A DNA stretch of 21,611 nt, from NCBI GenBank assembly GCA_964343305.1, contig CAYFJO010000165.1, forward strand, positions 1-21,611. The letters are read 5' to 3'. Under the pieces are notes generated by a model. It saw only the letters and a list, made by a program, of their open reading frames with translations. It searched no databases and was not told the origin of the DNA. The position numbers were made by a program, and so were the translations under genes. Below, piece by piece: positions 7,447-14,999 of the stretch; within the stretch, counting starts at the first letter, position 1; every line of letters begins with the position of its first letter. This DNA is from CAYFJO01 sp964343305 (GTDB taxonomy: Bacteria; Planctomycetota; Planctomycetia; Pirellulales; Pirellulaceae).

Positions 7447-7461
7447 GGAGTTGAAAGCGGC
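7336..7461. repeat. 17-bp perfect inverted repeat at the kinase 3' end
   Basis: GCCGCTTTCAACTCCGG (7336-7352) and its exact reverse complement CCGGAGTTGAAAGCGGC (7445-7461) flank 92 nt. On the minus strand the downstream arm encodes PELKA of the native-looking tail (DARPWTPELKAA). The upstream arm encodes the odd residues PLSTP at the end of the present kinase frame. One arm therefore looks like an inverted copy of the other. Confidence 0.75.
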
Positions 7462-10400
7462 CGGGCGTCCCAGATTCTCACCGTTCCGTCCTCACTCGCC
7501 GAGGCGAGCCGCCGCCCATCGGGACTGAAGGCGACGTTCCACACATTGCCGGCGTGGCCTTTGAGGGCGATCACCTCCTGACCCGCGGCGAGGTCCCACA
7601 TGCGGATCGTTAAATCACTACCGGCCGAAGCTAGGCGCTGCCCATCGGGGCTGACCGCCAAGCCGAACACTGACTCGGTGTGTCCCTTGAGCGTTTTCAC
7701 GGCATGACCGTTGGAGGCGTCCCAGACTCTGACCGACTTGTCGCGACTGGCCGTTGCCAAACGATTGCCGTCGGGAGTGAACGCAAGGCGATCTACAAGA
7801 GCGTCGTGGGTTTTGAACGAGAGGACTTCTTTTCGAGTAGCCAAGTCCCAGACCTTGACCACCGAATCGAGACTGACCGAAGCGAGGCGGCGACCGTCCC
7901 GGCTGAACGCCAAACTCTTGATTCCGTCGTTGTGCCCGGTGAGAGTGAATAGCTCCTTTTGGCTGGTCACATCCCAAACTTTTAGGGACCGATCCCAACT
8001 AGCGGAAGCCAAATGGTTGCCCGCGGGAACGAAAGCGACATCCGTAACCGGGCCGGTGTGACCTTCGAGCGTAACGACGAGTTGGCCGTCCCTCGCATCC
8101 CACACCCTCACGGTCTGGTCGTGACCGCCTGTCGCCAAGTATCGACCGTCGGAGTCGTACGCGACACTCTCCACCGAGTCGCTGTGCCCGTCGAGACGGA
8201 ACAGTTCGCGGCCACTGTTGTCGTCCCAGATTCTTACGGTTGAGTCCCGGCTTGTCGATGCAACTCGCTGGCCATCGGGACTGAATGCCACGTCATTGAC
8301 GCCGCTGTTGTGGCCACCTAGCGCAAGCGCGTCACGTCCGCGCGTCACATCCCAAACCTTCACCGTCGAATCCCAACTGCTTGACGCGAGGCGTCGGCCG
8401 TCCTCACTAAATGCGACTCCATACAGAACTGCGGTGTGACCTTTGAGTGTGAACGCTTCCTGGCCATTGGCCAAATCCCACAGCTTCACCGTCCGGTCCC
8501 AACTGGCCGACGCCACGTGGTGACCATCGGGGCTAAACGCGACACTCCAAACCCAATGCGTGTGTCCCTCCAACGTAGAAACTTCCCGGCCGGTCGACAG
8601 ATCCCAGATCTTCACCGTCTTGTCATCGCCACCCGATGCGAGTTGCCGGCCATCAGGGCTGAAAGCTACGCACCGAATCACGCCGCTGTGTCCGCTTAAC
8701 GCAAGAAACTCTCGGCCGCTGGCCGAATCCCAGACTTTGATTGTTCCATCGCGGCTGGACGTGGCCAGGCGATTGCCATCGGGGCTGAACGCAACACAGT
8801 CGACTGTGGCTGTATGGCCGGTCAGCGTCCGAGTCTCTTTTCGGTTGGCGACGTTCCACAACTTCGCTGAGCCGTCCTCGCTGACCGAAGCCACGCTCGC
8901 GCCGTCAGGACTGAACGCAACGCCTTGCACCGCGCCGTTGTGCCCCTTGAGCGTCGCGATCTCCTGGCCACTGATCGGATTCCACAGTTTCACCGTTCGG
9001 TCCTTACTGGCCGAGGCGAGCATGCGTCCGTCAGGCCTAAAGGCAACGCATTCGACCGATCCGCTGTGGCCCTCGAGGTTCAACAATTCCTTTCCCGTCA
9101 CCGCGTCCCACAACGTAACTTTCTGCCCCGTTGCGGCAGCGAGTCGGCCGTCAGCGCTGAACGCCACACTCAATACAGCCGGGTCGTCCGCCTTGAGGGT
9201 CAGCAACGGCTTATGGCAAAGTCGATTGAGGTAGTACCACTCGAAGCGGCGCAGGTCAGCCTCATCTTTCTGAGGTCGATGACGGTCGAGCAATTCAACG
9301 ACGTGGCCGACGTGGGCGTCATCCCATGCATCTTGGGCCAGCTTCATGTGAGCGAAATACAGATTGCGTCGTGCGGCTTCCTTTTCCCGGCGCGCCTGCT
9401 CTGCGTTTTGCTCAGCCAGCTTTTGCGCCTTGCGCGCCGCGTCTTCGTTATGCTTGGCGACTCTAGAGCTCGCTTGGGCTTGCAGCGCTATTTCGTTGGC
9501 CCGATAGGCAAAATACGAAGATACCACCGTGCCACCGACCAACGAGATGCTGATCAAGACCGTCAGTGCCGCGACCAAAGGATTCCGCCGGCACCAGCGC
9601 CAGGCCTGCTCGACGCGTCCAACCGGCCGTGCTCGAATTGGTTCGTCATGCAAAAACCGCTCAAGGTCATCGCCTAAGTCTGCCGCAATTGCGTAGCGCT
9701 TTCGTGGTTCTTTCTGCAAGCACTTGAGGCAAACGGTTTCCAGATCGTGCGGCACGCCGGGATCAAGTTGACGAGGAGCAACCGGGTTGCGCTGGAGAAC
9801 TTGCAAAAGCGTGTCCAGCGGGCTGGCTGCTTGAAATGGTGGACGGCCGGTAAGCAGTTCGTACAGAATTGCGCCCAGGGCGTACACGTCGGCACTCGGG
9901 CCGATCTCACTGGTCTTTCCGGCGGCTTGTTCAGGAGACATGTAGCTGGGCGTGCCCACGATCTGGCCAGTGGCGGTCAGTTCAGCGTCGCTTTCGACGC
10001 GCTTGGCCAGGCCAAAGTCGGTGACCATCGGTTGAGAGCCCAGCGTTAAGCGTCGAGAGCCGGATGAAGAACTCTCTTTTCGTCGACCGTCCTTCGACGT
10101 CTTCAGCAAGATATTTGCCGGTTTCAGATCACGATGGATCACGCCTTGCTGGTGAGCGTAGGCCACGGCCTGGGCGATGGTCTGAACCAGCTCGGCGGCT
10201 TCTCTTGGTGGCATAGGACTTTCGCTGACGCGCTCCTTGAGGCTTTGGCCGTCGACGTAGCTCATCGAGAAATAGTGTTGGCCGTCGACTTCTCCCACGT
10301 CGTAGATCGGCACGATGTTGGGATGATCTAGATTGGCCGCTGCTTCGGCCTCGGTGTAAAATCGGCGGATCTCATCGTCGCCAGCCAACTGGCCACTGAG

Positions 10401-10946
10401 GATCATCTTCAAGGCGACGACGCGATTTGCTTTCTTCTGCCGCGCTTTGTAGACGACGCCCATGCCGCCGCGGGCGATTTCCTCAATCAGCTCGTAGTCA
10501 CCAAACTGCCGACCGGAAGCCGCGCTACGCTCGAGCGTTTTATCTGCCGACGTGCGGCCGCTTTCAGAATCGGCCGGTACCGATGTATCGTCGCCGCCAA
10601 CAACTTTCGACTCGCTCGCTGGCGTCGACGCCTCGTGCTCGATGACCAAGTCGCCGCTGTGCGGGGGCAGCGTCGTAGCTCCGCGGAGTCCGATGTCGCT
10701 TTCTGGGTGCAAGGAACTGCCCATGTCGCGTAGATTGATGGACAGTTCGACATCGGAGTCTTGTAAGAATCCATCAGCGTCGGCTCGATAATAATGAGCC
10801 AACAGCAGTTCCACTTGGGATCGCAGAGCCACATCTCCTCGGCACATCGAGTCGAGATACGGCTCGCGGCGGTGAGCCTCGCGACTGACGGCTTCGAGGA
10901 AAATCTGCTTAACGCGTTGCCAGCGCTCGGGTGACATGGTCGTCAC
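7431..10946 (-). CDS. Membrane Ser/Thr protein kinase with 14 WD40 repeats
   Basis: This 1171-residue Hanks-type kinase fusion is typical of Planctomycetes. Residues 1-60 form the helical N-terminal region common to these proteins (ERWQRVKQIFLEAV, ELLLAHYY). The kinase domain spans about 150-435, with the Gly loop GGMGVVYKA, ATP-binding Lys180 in VALK, HRDLKPANILL (catalytic Asp273), DFG at 310-312, SYMSPEQA and ADVYALG. The catalytic residues are all present, and a Ser/Arg-rich insert lies between the catalytic loop and DFG. A single membrane segment (about 455-480) is followed by a coiled coil (482-530). Fourteen WD40 repeats (about 580-1165) follow, enough for two seven-bladed propellers, probably outside the membrane as a sensor or binding platform. 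GTG 10946 fits the Shine-Dalgarno GAGGTGA best (6 nt after GAGG); ATG 10937 is the alternative. The last nine residues (PLSTPVSTK) are not family-like and arise from a rearranged 3' end. Substrates and ligand are unknown. Confidence 0.93.
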   Translation of the reverse strand: MTTMSPERWQRVKQIFLEAVSREAHRREPYLDSMCRGDVALRSQVELLLAHYYRADADGFLQDSDVELSINLRDMGSSLHPESDIGLRGATTLPPHSGDLVIEHEASTPASESKVVGGDDTSVPADSESGRTSADKTLERSAASGRQFGDYELIEEIARGGMGVVYKARQKKANRVVALKMILSGQLAGDDEIRRFYTEAEAAANLDHPNIVPIYDVGEVDGQHYFSMSYVDGQSLKERVSESPMPPREAAELVQTIAQAVAYAHQQGVIHRDLKPANILLKTSKDGRRKESSSSGSRRLTLGSQPMVTDFGLAKRVESDAELTATGQIVGTPSYMSPEQAAGKTSEIGPSADVYALGAILYELLTGRPPFQAASPLDTLLQVLQRNPVAPRQLDPGVPHDLETVCLKCLQKEPRKRYAIAADLGDDLERFLHDEPIRARPVGRVEQAWRWCRRNPLVAALTVLISISLVGGTVVSSYFAYRANEIALQAQASSRVAKHNEDAARKAQKLAEQNAEQARREKEAARRNLYFAHMKLAQDAWDDAHVGHVVELLDRHRPQKDEADLRRFEWYYLNRLCHKPLLTLKADDPAVLSVAFSADGRLAAATGQKVTLWDAVTGKELLNLEGHSGSVECVAFRPDGRMLASASKDRTVKLWNPISGQEIATLKGHNGAVQGVAFSPDGASVASVSEDGSAKLWNVANRKETRTLTGHTATVDCVAFSPDGNRLATSSRDGTIKVWDSASGREFLALSGHSGVIRCVAFSPDGRQLASGGDDKTVKIWDLSTGREVSTLEGHTHWVWSVAFSPDGHHVASASWDRTVKLWDLANGQEAFTLKGHTAVLYGVAFSEDGRRLASSSWDSTVKVWDVTRGRDALALGGHNSGVNDVAFSPDGQRVASTSRDSTVRIWDDNSGRELFRLDGHSDSVESVAYDSDGRYLATGGHDQTVRVWDARDGQLVVTLEGHTGPVTDVAFVPAGNHLASASWDRSLKVWDVTSQKELFTLTGHNDGIKSLAFSRDGRRLASVSLDSVVKVWDLATRKEVLSFKTHDALVDRLAFTPDGNRLATASRDKSVRVWDASNGHAVKTLKGHTESVFGLAVSPDGQRLASAGSDLTIRMWDLAAGQEVIALKGHAGNVWNVAFSPDGRRLASASEDGTVRIWDARPLSTPVSTK

Positions 10947-10982
10947 AGCTCACCTCTAACATCGCTGTGAAAGATTTGGGAA

Positions 10983-11012
10983 TTTATCCGAGCCTCTTTA
11001 TGGTATCGACAA
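10983..11012 (-). promoter_or_regulatory. Weak candidate promoter for the kinase gene
   Basis: On the minus strand TTGTCG (11012-11007) and GATAAA (10988-10983) are separated by 18 nt. Each matches the sigma-70 consensus at 4 of 6 positions. It lies about 36 nt upstream of the GTG start. This is a low-information match. Confidence 0.2.
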
Positions 11013-11114
11013 TTTGACTCGGCGGAAATTCTCGTGGACCTTTCTCGTGATATTTCTCGCTATGTTTTTTGAATCAGGCGCCTTTTGAAGTTGCGCCATT
11101 GCGGCAAACGCCCC

Positions 11115-11201
11115 CACTGAGCTTGCTCGGTGGAGCGATGATCTTGCACTAAATACGGAAGCTCCCACGTATTTGCAGCTCCCCACCGAGCAAGCTCAGT
11201 G
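11115..11201. repeat. Large imperfect palindrome (19-bp perfect outer arms)
   Basis: CACTGAGCTTGCTCGGTGG (11115-11133) and its exact reverse complement (11183-11201) form the outer arms. The pairing extends inward with AGC/GCT, and AAATACG (11151-11157) pairs with CGTATTT (11168-11174). The whole 87 nt can fold into one long hairpin. It lies in the spacer between the divergent kinase and hicAB remnant. There is no transposase or flanking U-tract. It resembles a non-autonomous palindromic (REP/MITE-like) element more than a terminator. No second copy was seen in this window. Confidence 0.7.
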
Positions 11202-11265
11202 AAGCGACGCCAATGTCGCTGCGGCCTCTGGCAGCCGCGATTCCGGGAGCATACCATCAAAGACA

Positions 11266-11376
11266 ACGAAGGTCTCTCACACCATTCCGATGTCGGCTGG
11301 ACGTTGACCGGAGCAAAGGAAGTCACAGACAGTCACTCTCAAGAGCATCCTGAAACAAGCAGGACTTGACCAATGA
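11266..11376 (+). pseudogene. hicA: Wrecked hicA (mRNA interferase toxin) remnant
   Basis: Three pieces of a HicA toxin can be read in three different frames: GWTLT (11295-11309), RSKGSHRQ (11309-11332, containing the Gly-Ser-His core with the catalytic His of the dsRBD-like fold) and VTLKSILKQAGLDQ with stop TGA at 11374-11376. AAGGTCTCTCACACC at 11269 onward resembles a HicA N-terminus, but its preceding codon is ACG, not ATG. The normal beta-strand segment between the GSHRQ core and TLKSILKQAGL (about 20 residues) is missing. The stop overlaps the hicB ATG by 4 nt (ATGA), the classic hicAB arrangement. In life HicA cleaves mRNA and is silenced by HicB; this copy cannot make a functional toxin. 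Confidence 0.7.
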
Positions 11377-11587
11377 AATACGCGATCGTGGTTGAAAAAG
11401 GGACACGTCATACGGCGCCTTTGTCCCAGATTTGCCCGGCTGCGTCGCTGCTGCGGAGACGCGCGACGAGGTGTTGAAGCTGATCAAGGAAGCGATCGAG
11501 TTCCATCTCGAAGGTCTGCGAGCAGACGGAGACCCCATTCCCGAACCGCATTCCGAAATGGAATACGTCGAGGTGAGCGTCGCATAG
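11373..11587 (+). pseudogene. hicB: hicB-type antitoxin gene with a 1-nt deletion
   Basis: ATG 11373 begins MKYAIVVEKGTR. The frame is then lost, and the family sequence resumes in another frame as YGAFVPDLPGCVAAAETRDE, then VLKLIKEAIEFHLEGLRADG and a C-terminus EMEYVEVSVA with stop TAG 11585-11587. This is the HicB/UPF0150 pattern (partial RNase H-like fold, Asp-Leu-Pro-Gly-Cys core). One base is missing near 11411 (for example CGT-TCA-TAC reduced to CGTCATAC). Repaired, it would be a normal 71-residue antitoxin. It overlaps the hicA remnant by 4 nt. As it stands the product would be nonsense, consistent with the loss of the toxin. Confidence 0.75.
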
Positions 11588-11750
11588 CAGCCCCGTAGGT
11601 CATGCACCCGTGCGTGATCTCAGCCAGCGCGTTAGGATGTACATTCCCCAGCGGCCATGATTATTGAGCCCAGCACTGCCAATGAGCCGGGCTTCTGGAT
11701 TGCACTTCGCCAGTTCTGAAACCGCCTGCAGCAAGATGGAGAAGGACGCT

Positions 11751-12896
11751 ATGTGGAAGCATCGTGGATGGCCGGAATCGCGGCTTTGGCTGGGTGTGGC
11801 TCTCGTTGTTTTTTTGGTCTGCGCAAGCGGGGCCGCCGGGGCAGAGAAGATCCTGTTTCACCACGATTGGTACGTGCTCGGCCCTTTTCCCAACGAGGGC
11901 GGGAAGGGCTTTACGGCGGCCTACCCGCCGGAGAAGGGTGTGGATCTGGAGGCGAGTTACTCGGGCGCCGGCGGCGCCAAGATCAAGTGGACGCGGATTC
12001 TCGAGCCGGGCTCGCCGGCCGCGGGCGAGGGGCCTGTCGATTTGTTGCGGCATGTTCGCCCGAACAACAACGTCTGCGCATACGCGTACACGACGATTCA
12101 ATCGCCTCAGGCTCGCTCGGCGACGCTGCTGGCCGGCGGCGACGACACGATCACCGTGTGGCTCAACGGCAAGAGAGTTATCTCCCAGGGTGGCTCCCGC
12201 ACTGCCGTGCCCGACGAGTTCCGCGCCGCTGTGCAGTTGAAAAAAGGCCTTAACACCGTGCTGGTGAAAGTCTGCCAGGCCCAGCGCGGTTGGGAGTTCT
12301 ACTTCCGCGCCGCCGGACCCACGCCGGAGCAAGTGGCCAAGCGCTATACGCTCCAGAACGATTCGCTGCGGCTGAAGTTCGATTATCTCGGGCGGGTCGT
12401 GGAGATTTTCAACAAAGCGGCGGGCACGGCCTGCATGGCCTCGGGCAGCCAAGACCGCCCCGCACCGACGTTCATGATCGACGCCTATTCCGCCAATCAG
12501 CGGATCTTCATCGAAGACCCGCTGCTGAAGGAAGGCGGAGGGTTCAGCTATGCCGACCCGATCATGCTTTACAGCACAAAACGTGCAGGCGACCTGCAGC
12601 GGCTGAGCGTGGACCCGGTGCGTGCGGCGGAGATCTCTGTGGACCGCAAAGACGGTGTCGCGTCGCTCACCGGCGGCTACCGGCTCAAAGGCGGCATCGA
12701 CCTGGTCTACACTGTCCGCCTGCCGGATGGGAGCGGCGCCTCGACGTGGCAAGTCGAGGTGCGTAACACGCCGATGTCAAACCAAGGGAGCGCCTGCGCG
12801 TGTACCGAGTGGCGTTTCCGATCCTCTCAAACCTGTGCGTTGCCGGCCGGCCCAGCGAAAACGTGCTGGCACGAACCTACGTCCAGGGCGAGTTGA
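11751..12896 (+). CDS. Secreted glycosidase-like protein, N-terminal part (carbohydrate-binding domain)
   Basis: I chose ATG 11751 because it starts a clear signal peptide (MWKHRGWPESRLWLGVALVV, then FLVCASGAAGAE) and has AAGGA 4 nt and GGAG 9 nt upstream. Residues ~30-200 form a jelly-roll-like sugar-binding module (DWYVLGPFPNEGGKGF, GGDDTITVWLNGKRVIS, KKGLNTVLVKVCQAQRGWEF) of the type that precedes planctomycete glycoside hydrolases. Residues ~210-345 form a beta-sandwich (NDSLRLKFDYLGRVVEIFNK, LTGGYRLKGGIDLVYTVRLP). The frame is correct up to about EVRNTPMSNQG. At a run of three G (12786-12788) it shifts; adding one G restores ERLRVYRVAFPILSNL of the next entry. The sequence after that point in this frame, to 12896, is spurious. 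The restored gene would encode about 948 residues. Confidence 0.82.
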   Translation: MWKHRGWPESRLWLGVALVVFLVCASGAAGAEKILFHHDWYVLGPFPNEGGKGFTAAYPPEKGVDLEASYSGAGGAKIKWTRILEPGSPAAGEGPVDLLRHVRPNNNVCAYAYTTIQSPQARSATLLAGGDDTITVWLNGKRVISQGGSRTAVPDEFRAAVQLKKGLNTVLVKVCQAQRGWEFYFRAAGPTPEQVAKRYTLQNDSLRLKFDYLGRVVEIFNKAAGTACMASGSQDRPAPTFMIDAYSANQRIFIEDPLLKEGGGFSYADPIMLYSTKRAGDLQRLSVDPVRAAEISVDRKDGVASLTGGYRLKGGIDLVYTVRLPDGSGASTWQVEVRNTPMSNQGSACACTEWRFRSSQTCALPAGPAKTCWHEPTSRAS

Positions 12897-14596
12897 TTCC
12901 CAATCCCTCGCAGCACTCGTTTGTGCGGCCGAACCGGCCGGGACGGTTTACCAACGTTCTGACGTATCCCGGCTGGGCGTCGATGCCGTGGATGGACCTC
13001 TACCTGGCCCCCACCGGCAACCAGGCGCCGGCCGGCGGACTCTACTTCGCCAGTTACGACCCCACGTTCCAGCAGACCGACGTCGAGGCCGTCCCGGACG
13101 CCCAAAACAAGACCATGGCACTCGGCATGCGGACGCTGGCCTTCACCGAGCCGGGCGAGCAGTGGCGGTCGCAAACGTTCGTCGTCGCCGCGCACAAGGG
13201 CGATTGGCACTGGGCCGCCGATCGCTACCGCGCGGATTCGGCCGCGTGGCTGAAAAAGCGCGACGTGCCCGAGTGGATCAAGTTCACACACGGCTGGTTC
13301 GGCACCGGCGTGCCAAACTATAAATACGCGGAACTGCCGAAGATGCTCGAGCAGGCGCGCTGGCTGGGGATAAATTATCTCCAGTGCTGGTCGGAGATGC
13401 TCGAGAACGTCGGGCCCAACAAGAAGCGCAAGGCCTACTACTGCTTTTTCCTGCCCGACCCCGACCGCGGCGGAGAGAAGGACATGGAAGCCGGCGTGAA
13501 AAAGGTCCGCGCGATGGGCGGGCACATCGGCTTCTATTCGAACTTCTGGACCTGGGACGCCAACGCCGGCGACTGCCTACAGCAGTGGAAGGAGCACATC
13601 CCACCCGACGTGAAGATCCCCTACTGGAAGGAATTTCGCAACTACATGTCGGTTTGGCCGGACGGGCACATGGAGGCGGGCGACTATTACACCGGCTACG
13701 CCGGCTCGTGTCCCGGCGCCAAAGGCTGGCGCGACTATCTGAAGTTCTGGGTCGTCGACAAATACGTCAAGCAATACGGCGTGGACGCCTGGTATTTCGA
13801 CAGCTTCCCGGTGACGATGTTCGGCGCGGCCAGAGTATGCTTCAGCCCCCATCACGCCGACGGCCGCCCACACGGCGTCGGGCCCGGCCTGGTCGAGTTC
13901 GCCAAAATGATCCGCGAAACATCCGACCCCACCGTAAAACTCGCCGCGACCTCGGAGTCTGTCGGCGACGTCTTCATGCAGTACAACAGCCACGCGCTGG
14001 GCCTGGAGCTTCTGGACGGGCTTACCGAATATCAGAGCCCACAAGTCTACACCTACACTTTCCCCCACCACCTGATCTTCAGCGGCACGTGCAACGGCGC
14101 CGGCAGCGGCCTGAAGTATTACTACCAGGGCGCCGGGGACCGCGGCTCGCGGCCGGACACCTACAACCGTGTTTTCCTGATGGGATATCGATTCGACATC
14201 CTCGGCTACGGATACAGCAAGACCAACGAAGACATGCTCTACCTGCGCGGGCTGATCGCGATTCGCGAGAAGATCAAGAACCACTGGTATCGCTCGTCGT
14301 TCAAAGACGAGATTGGCCTGGGCAAGCTCCCAGAGGGCGTTTATCCAAAAATCTTCCGCCACGACGAGAGTCGCTCGCTGACCGTAGCCCTGGTCGACCG
14401 CCGTGAGAAAAAGTCGGCCTTGACGCTAACGGTCGACACCGCGCAGCTCGCGATTGCCGGCTTGGACAAAGCGATCCTCTACACCCTCGGCGGCAAAGAA
14501 ACGCCGCTGCGGATCAACACGCTCGAGCGGGGCGTTCTGAAGATCGCCCTCCCAGCCCGCCAAGCCGACCCCGCAGCGGTCGTCATCAGCAAATAG
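12800..14596 (+). CDS. Secreted glycosidase-like protein, C-terminal part (TIM-barrel, DUF6259-like)
   Basis: This frame continues the protein started at 11751. The first codon given is GTG inside the protein, not a real start. It contains a TIM-barrel-like domain: PEWIKFTHGWFGTGVPNYKY, ARWLGINYLQCWSEM, MGGHIGFYSNFWTWD, YGVDAWYFDSFPVTMFG and LAATSESVGDVFMQYNSHAL. A beta-rich C-terminal domain (SLTVALVDRREKKSALTLTV) follows, with stop TAG at 14594-14596. The layout resembles clan-D (GH36/melibiase-like) enzymes and DUF6259 proteins, with the Asp at 13799-13801 (YFDSF) and the Glu in ATSESVGD as plausible catalytic residues; that assignment is inference. The likely role is hydrolysis of an extracellular polysaccharide. 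No partner enzyme or transporter is adjacent. The base composition is clearly GC-richer than in the left third of the window. Confidence 0.8.
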   Translation: MYRVAFPILSNLCVAGRPSENVLARTYVQGELIPNPSQHSFVRPNRPGRFTNVLTYPGWASMPWMDLYLAPTGNQAPAGGLYFASYDPTFQQTDVEAVPDAQNKTMALGMRTLAFTEPGEQWRSQTFVVAAHKGDWHWAADRYRADSAAWLKKRDVPEWIKFTHGWFGTGVPNYKYAELPKMLEQARWLGINYLQCWSEMLENVGPNKKRKAYYCFFLPDPDRGGEKDMEAGVKKVRAMGGHIGFYSNFWTWDANAGDCLQQWKEHIPPDVKIPYWKEFRNYMSVWPDGHMEAGDYYTGYAGSCPGAKGWRDYLKFWVVDKYVKQYGVDAWYFDSFPVTMFGAARVCFSPHHADGRPHGVGPGLVEFAKMIRETSDPTVKLAATSESVGDVFMQYNSHALGLELLDGLTEYQSPQVYTYTFPHHLIFSGTCNGAGSGLKYYYQGAGDRGSRPDTYNRVFLMGYRFDILGYGYSKTNEDMLYLRGLIAIREKIKNHWYRSSFKDEIGLGKLPEGVYPKIFRHDESRSLTVALVDRREKKSALTLTVDTAQLAIAGLDKAILYTLGGKETPLRINTLERGVLKIALPARQADPAAVVISK

Positions 14597-14631
14597 CACC
14601 GCCCCGATGTTATTGCGAATTAGTTCGAATA

Positions 14632-14887
14632 CTATCCGGCGAAGCGGTTCCACGGAAACGTCCACGGATCGCGGTTAGGCACGCCGATCTCCGGCCCAAA
14701 CAACACCACATGCACGAGCGGAACCGGATCGGGCCCGCTAATATCGATCGCCCGCGTTACACGCTCACGACTGTCGTACATGGTCGGGATACATGAATAT
14801 CTCCGTCCAGCCGGAATAGTTGATCCGCTTCAAGGCCGAAAGAGCTTTGTTGGACCAAAGATAGATCTTGCTTTGTGCTTTGCCGTC
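14632..14887 (-). pseudogene. C-terminal gene fragment in two frames
   Basis: On the minus strand 14887-14765 is open and reads DGKAQSKIYLWSNKALSALK, then RINYSGWTEIFMYPDHVRQ. A second frame, 14781-14632, reads MYDSRERVTRAIDISGPDPV, then PLVHVVLFGPEIGVPNRDPW and ends TFPWNRFAG with a TAG stop. Both are protein-like, and one frame change near 14768-14790 would join them. The segment ALKRINYSGWTEIFMYP recalls the end of sugar phosphate isomerase/epimerase TIM barrels (ALKAINYxGxTEIFMHP), but the rest does not fit my memory of that family. No N-terminal part is present, since a stop lies at 14888-14890. The remnant fills the otherwise empty spacer 14597-14999 between two large plus-strand genes. 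Confidence 0.45.
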
Positions 14888-14999
14888 TCATTTGCCCTTA
14901 CGGTTTGAAAGACGCAACTGGTGCACATTCGATACGGCTCAGCTAGAATCGGTGGGATCTTCGTTTGACGAACAGAAGTCCCATAGCGAGAGTTTAGAC

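Noticed and set aside
7500..9200. Regularly spaced similar DNA segments that could suggest a repeat array
   Set aside because: They are WD40 repeats about 126 nt apart inside one open frame, not CRISPR repeats with unique spacers.
11598..11615. Possible terminator hairpin after hicB (TCATGCAC/GTGCGTGA)
   Set aside because: One mismatch, two-nt loop and no U-tract.
11661..12752. 363-codon minus-strand frame opposite the glycosidase
   Set aside because: Shadow frame; the plus strand has a signal peptide, ribosome binding site and domain motifs.
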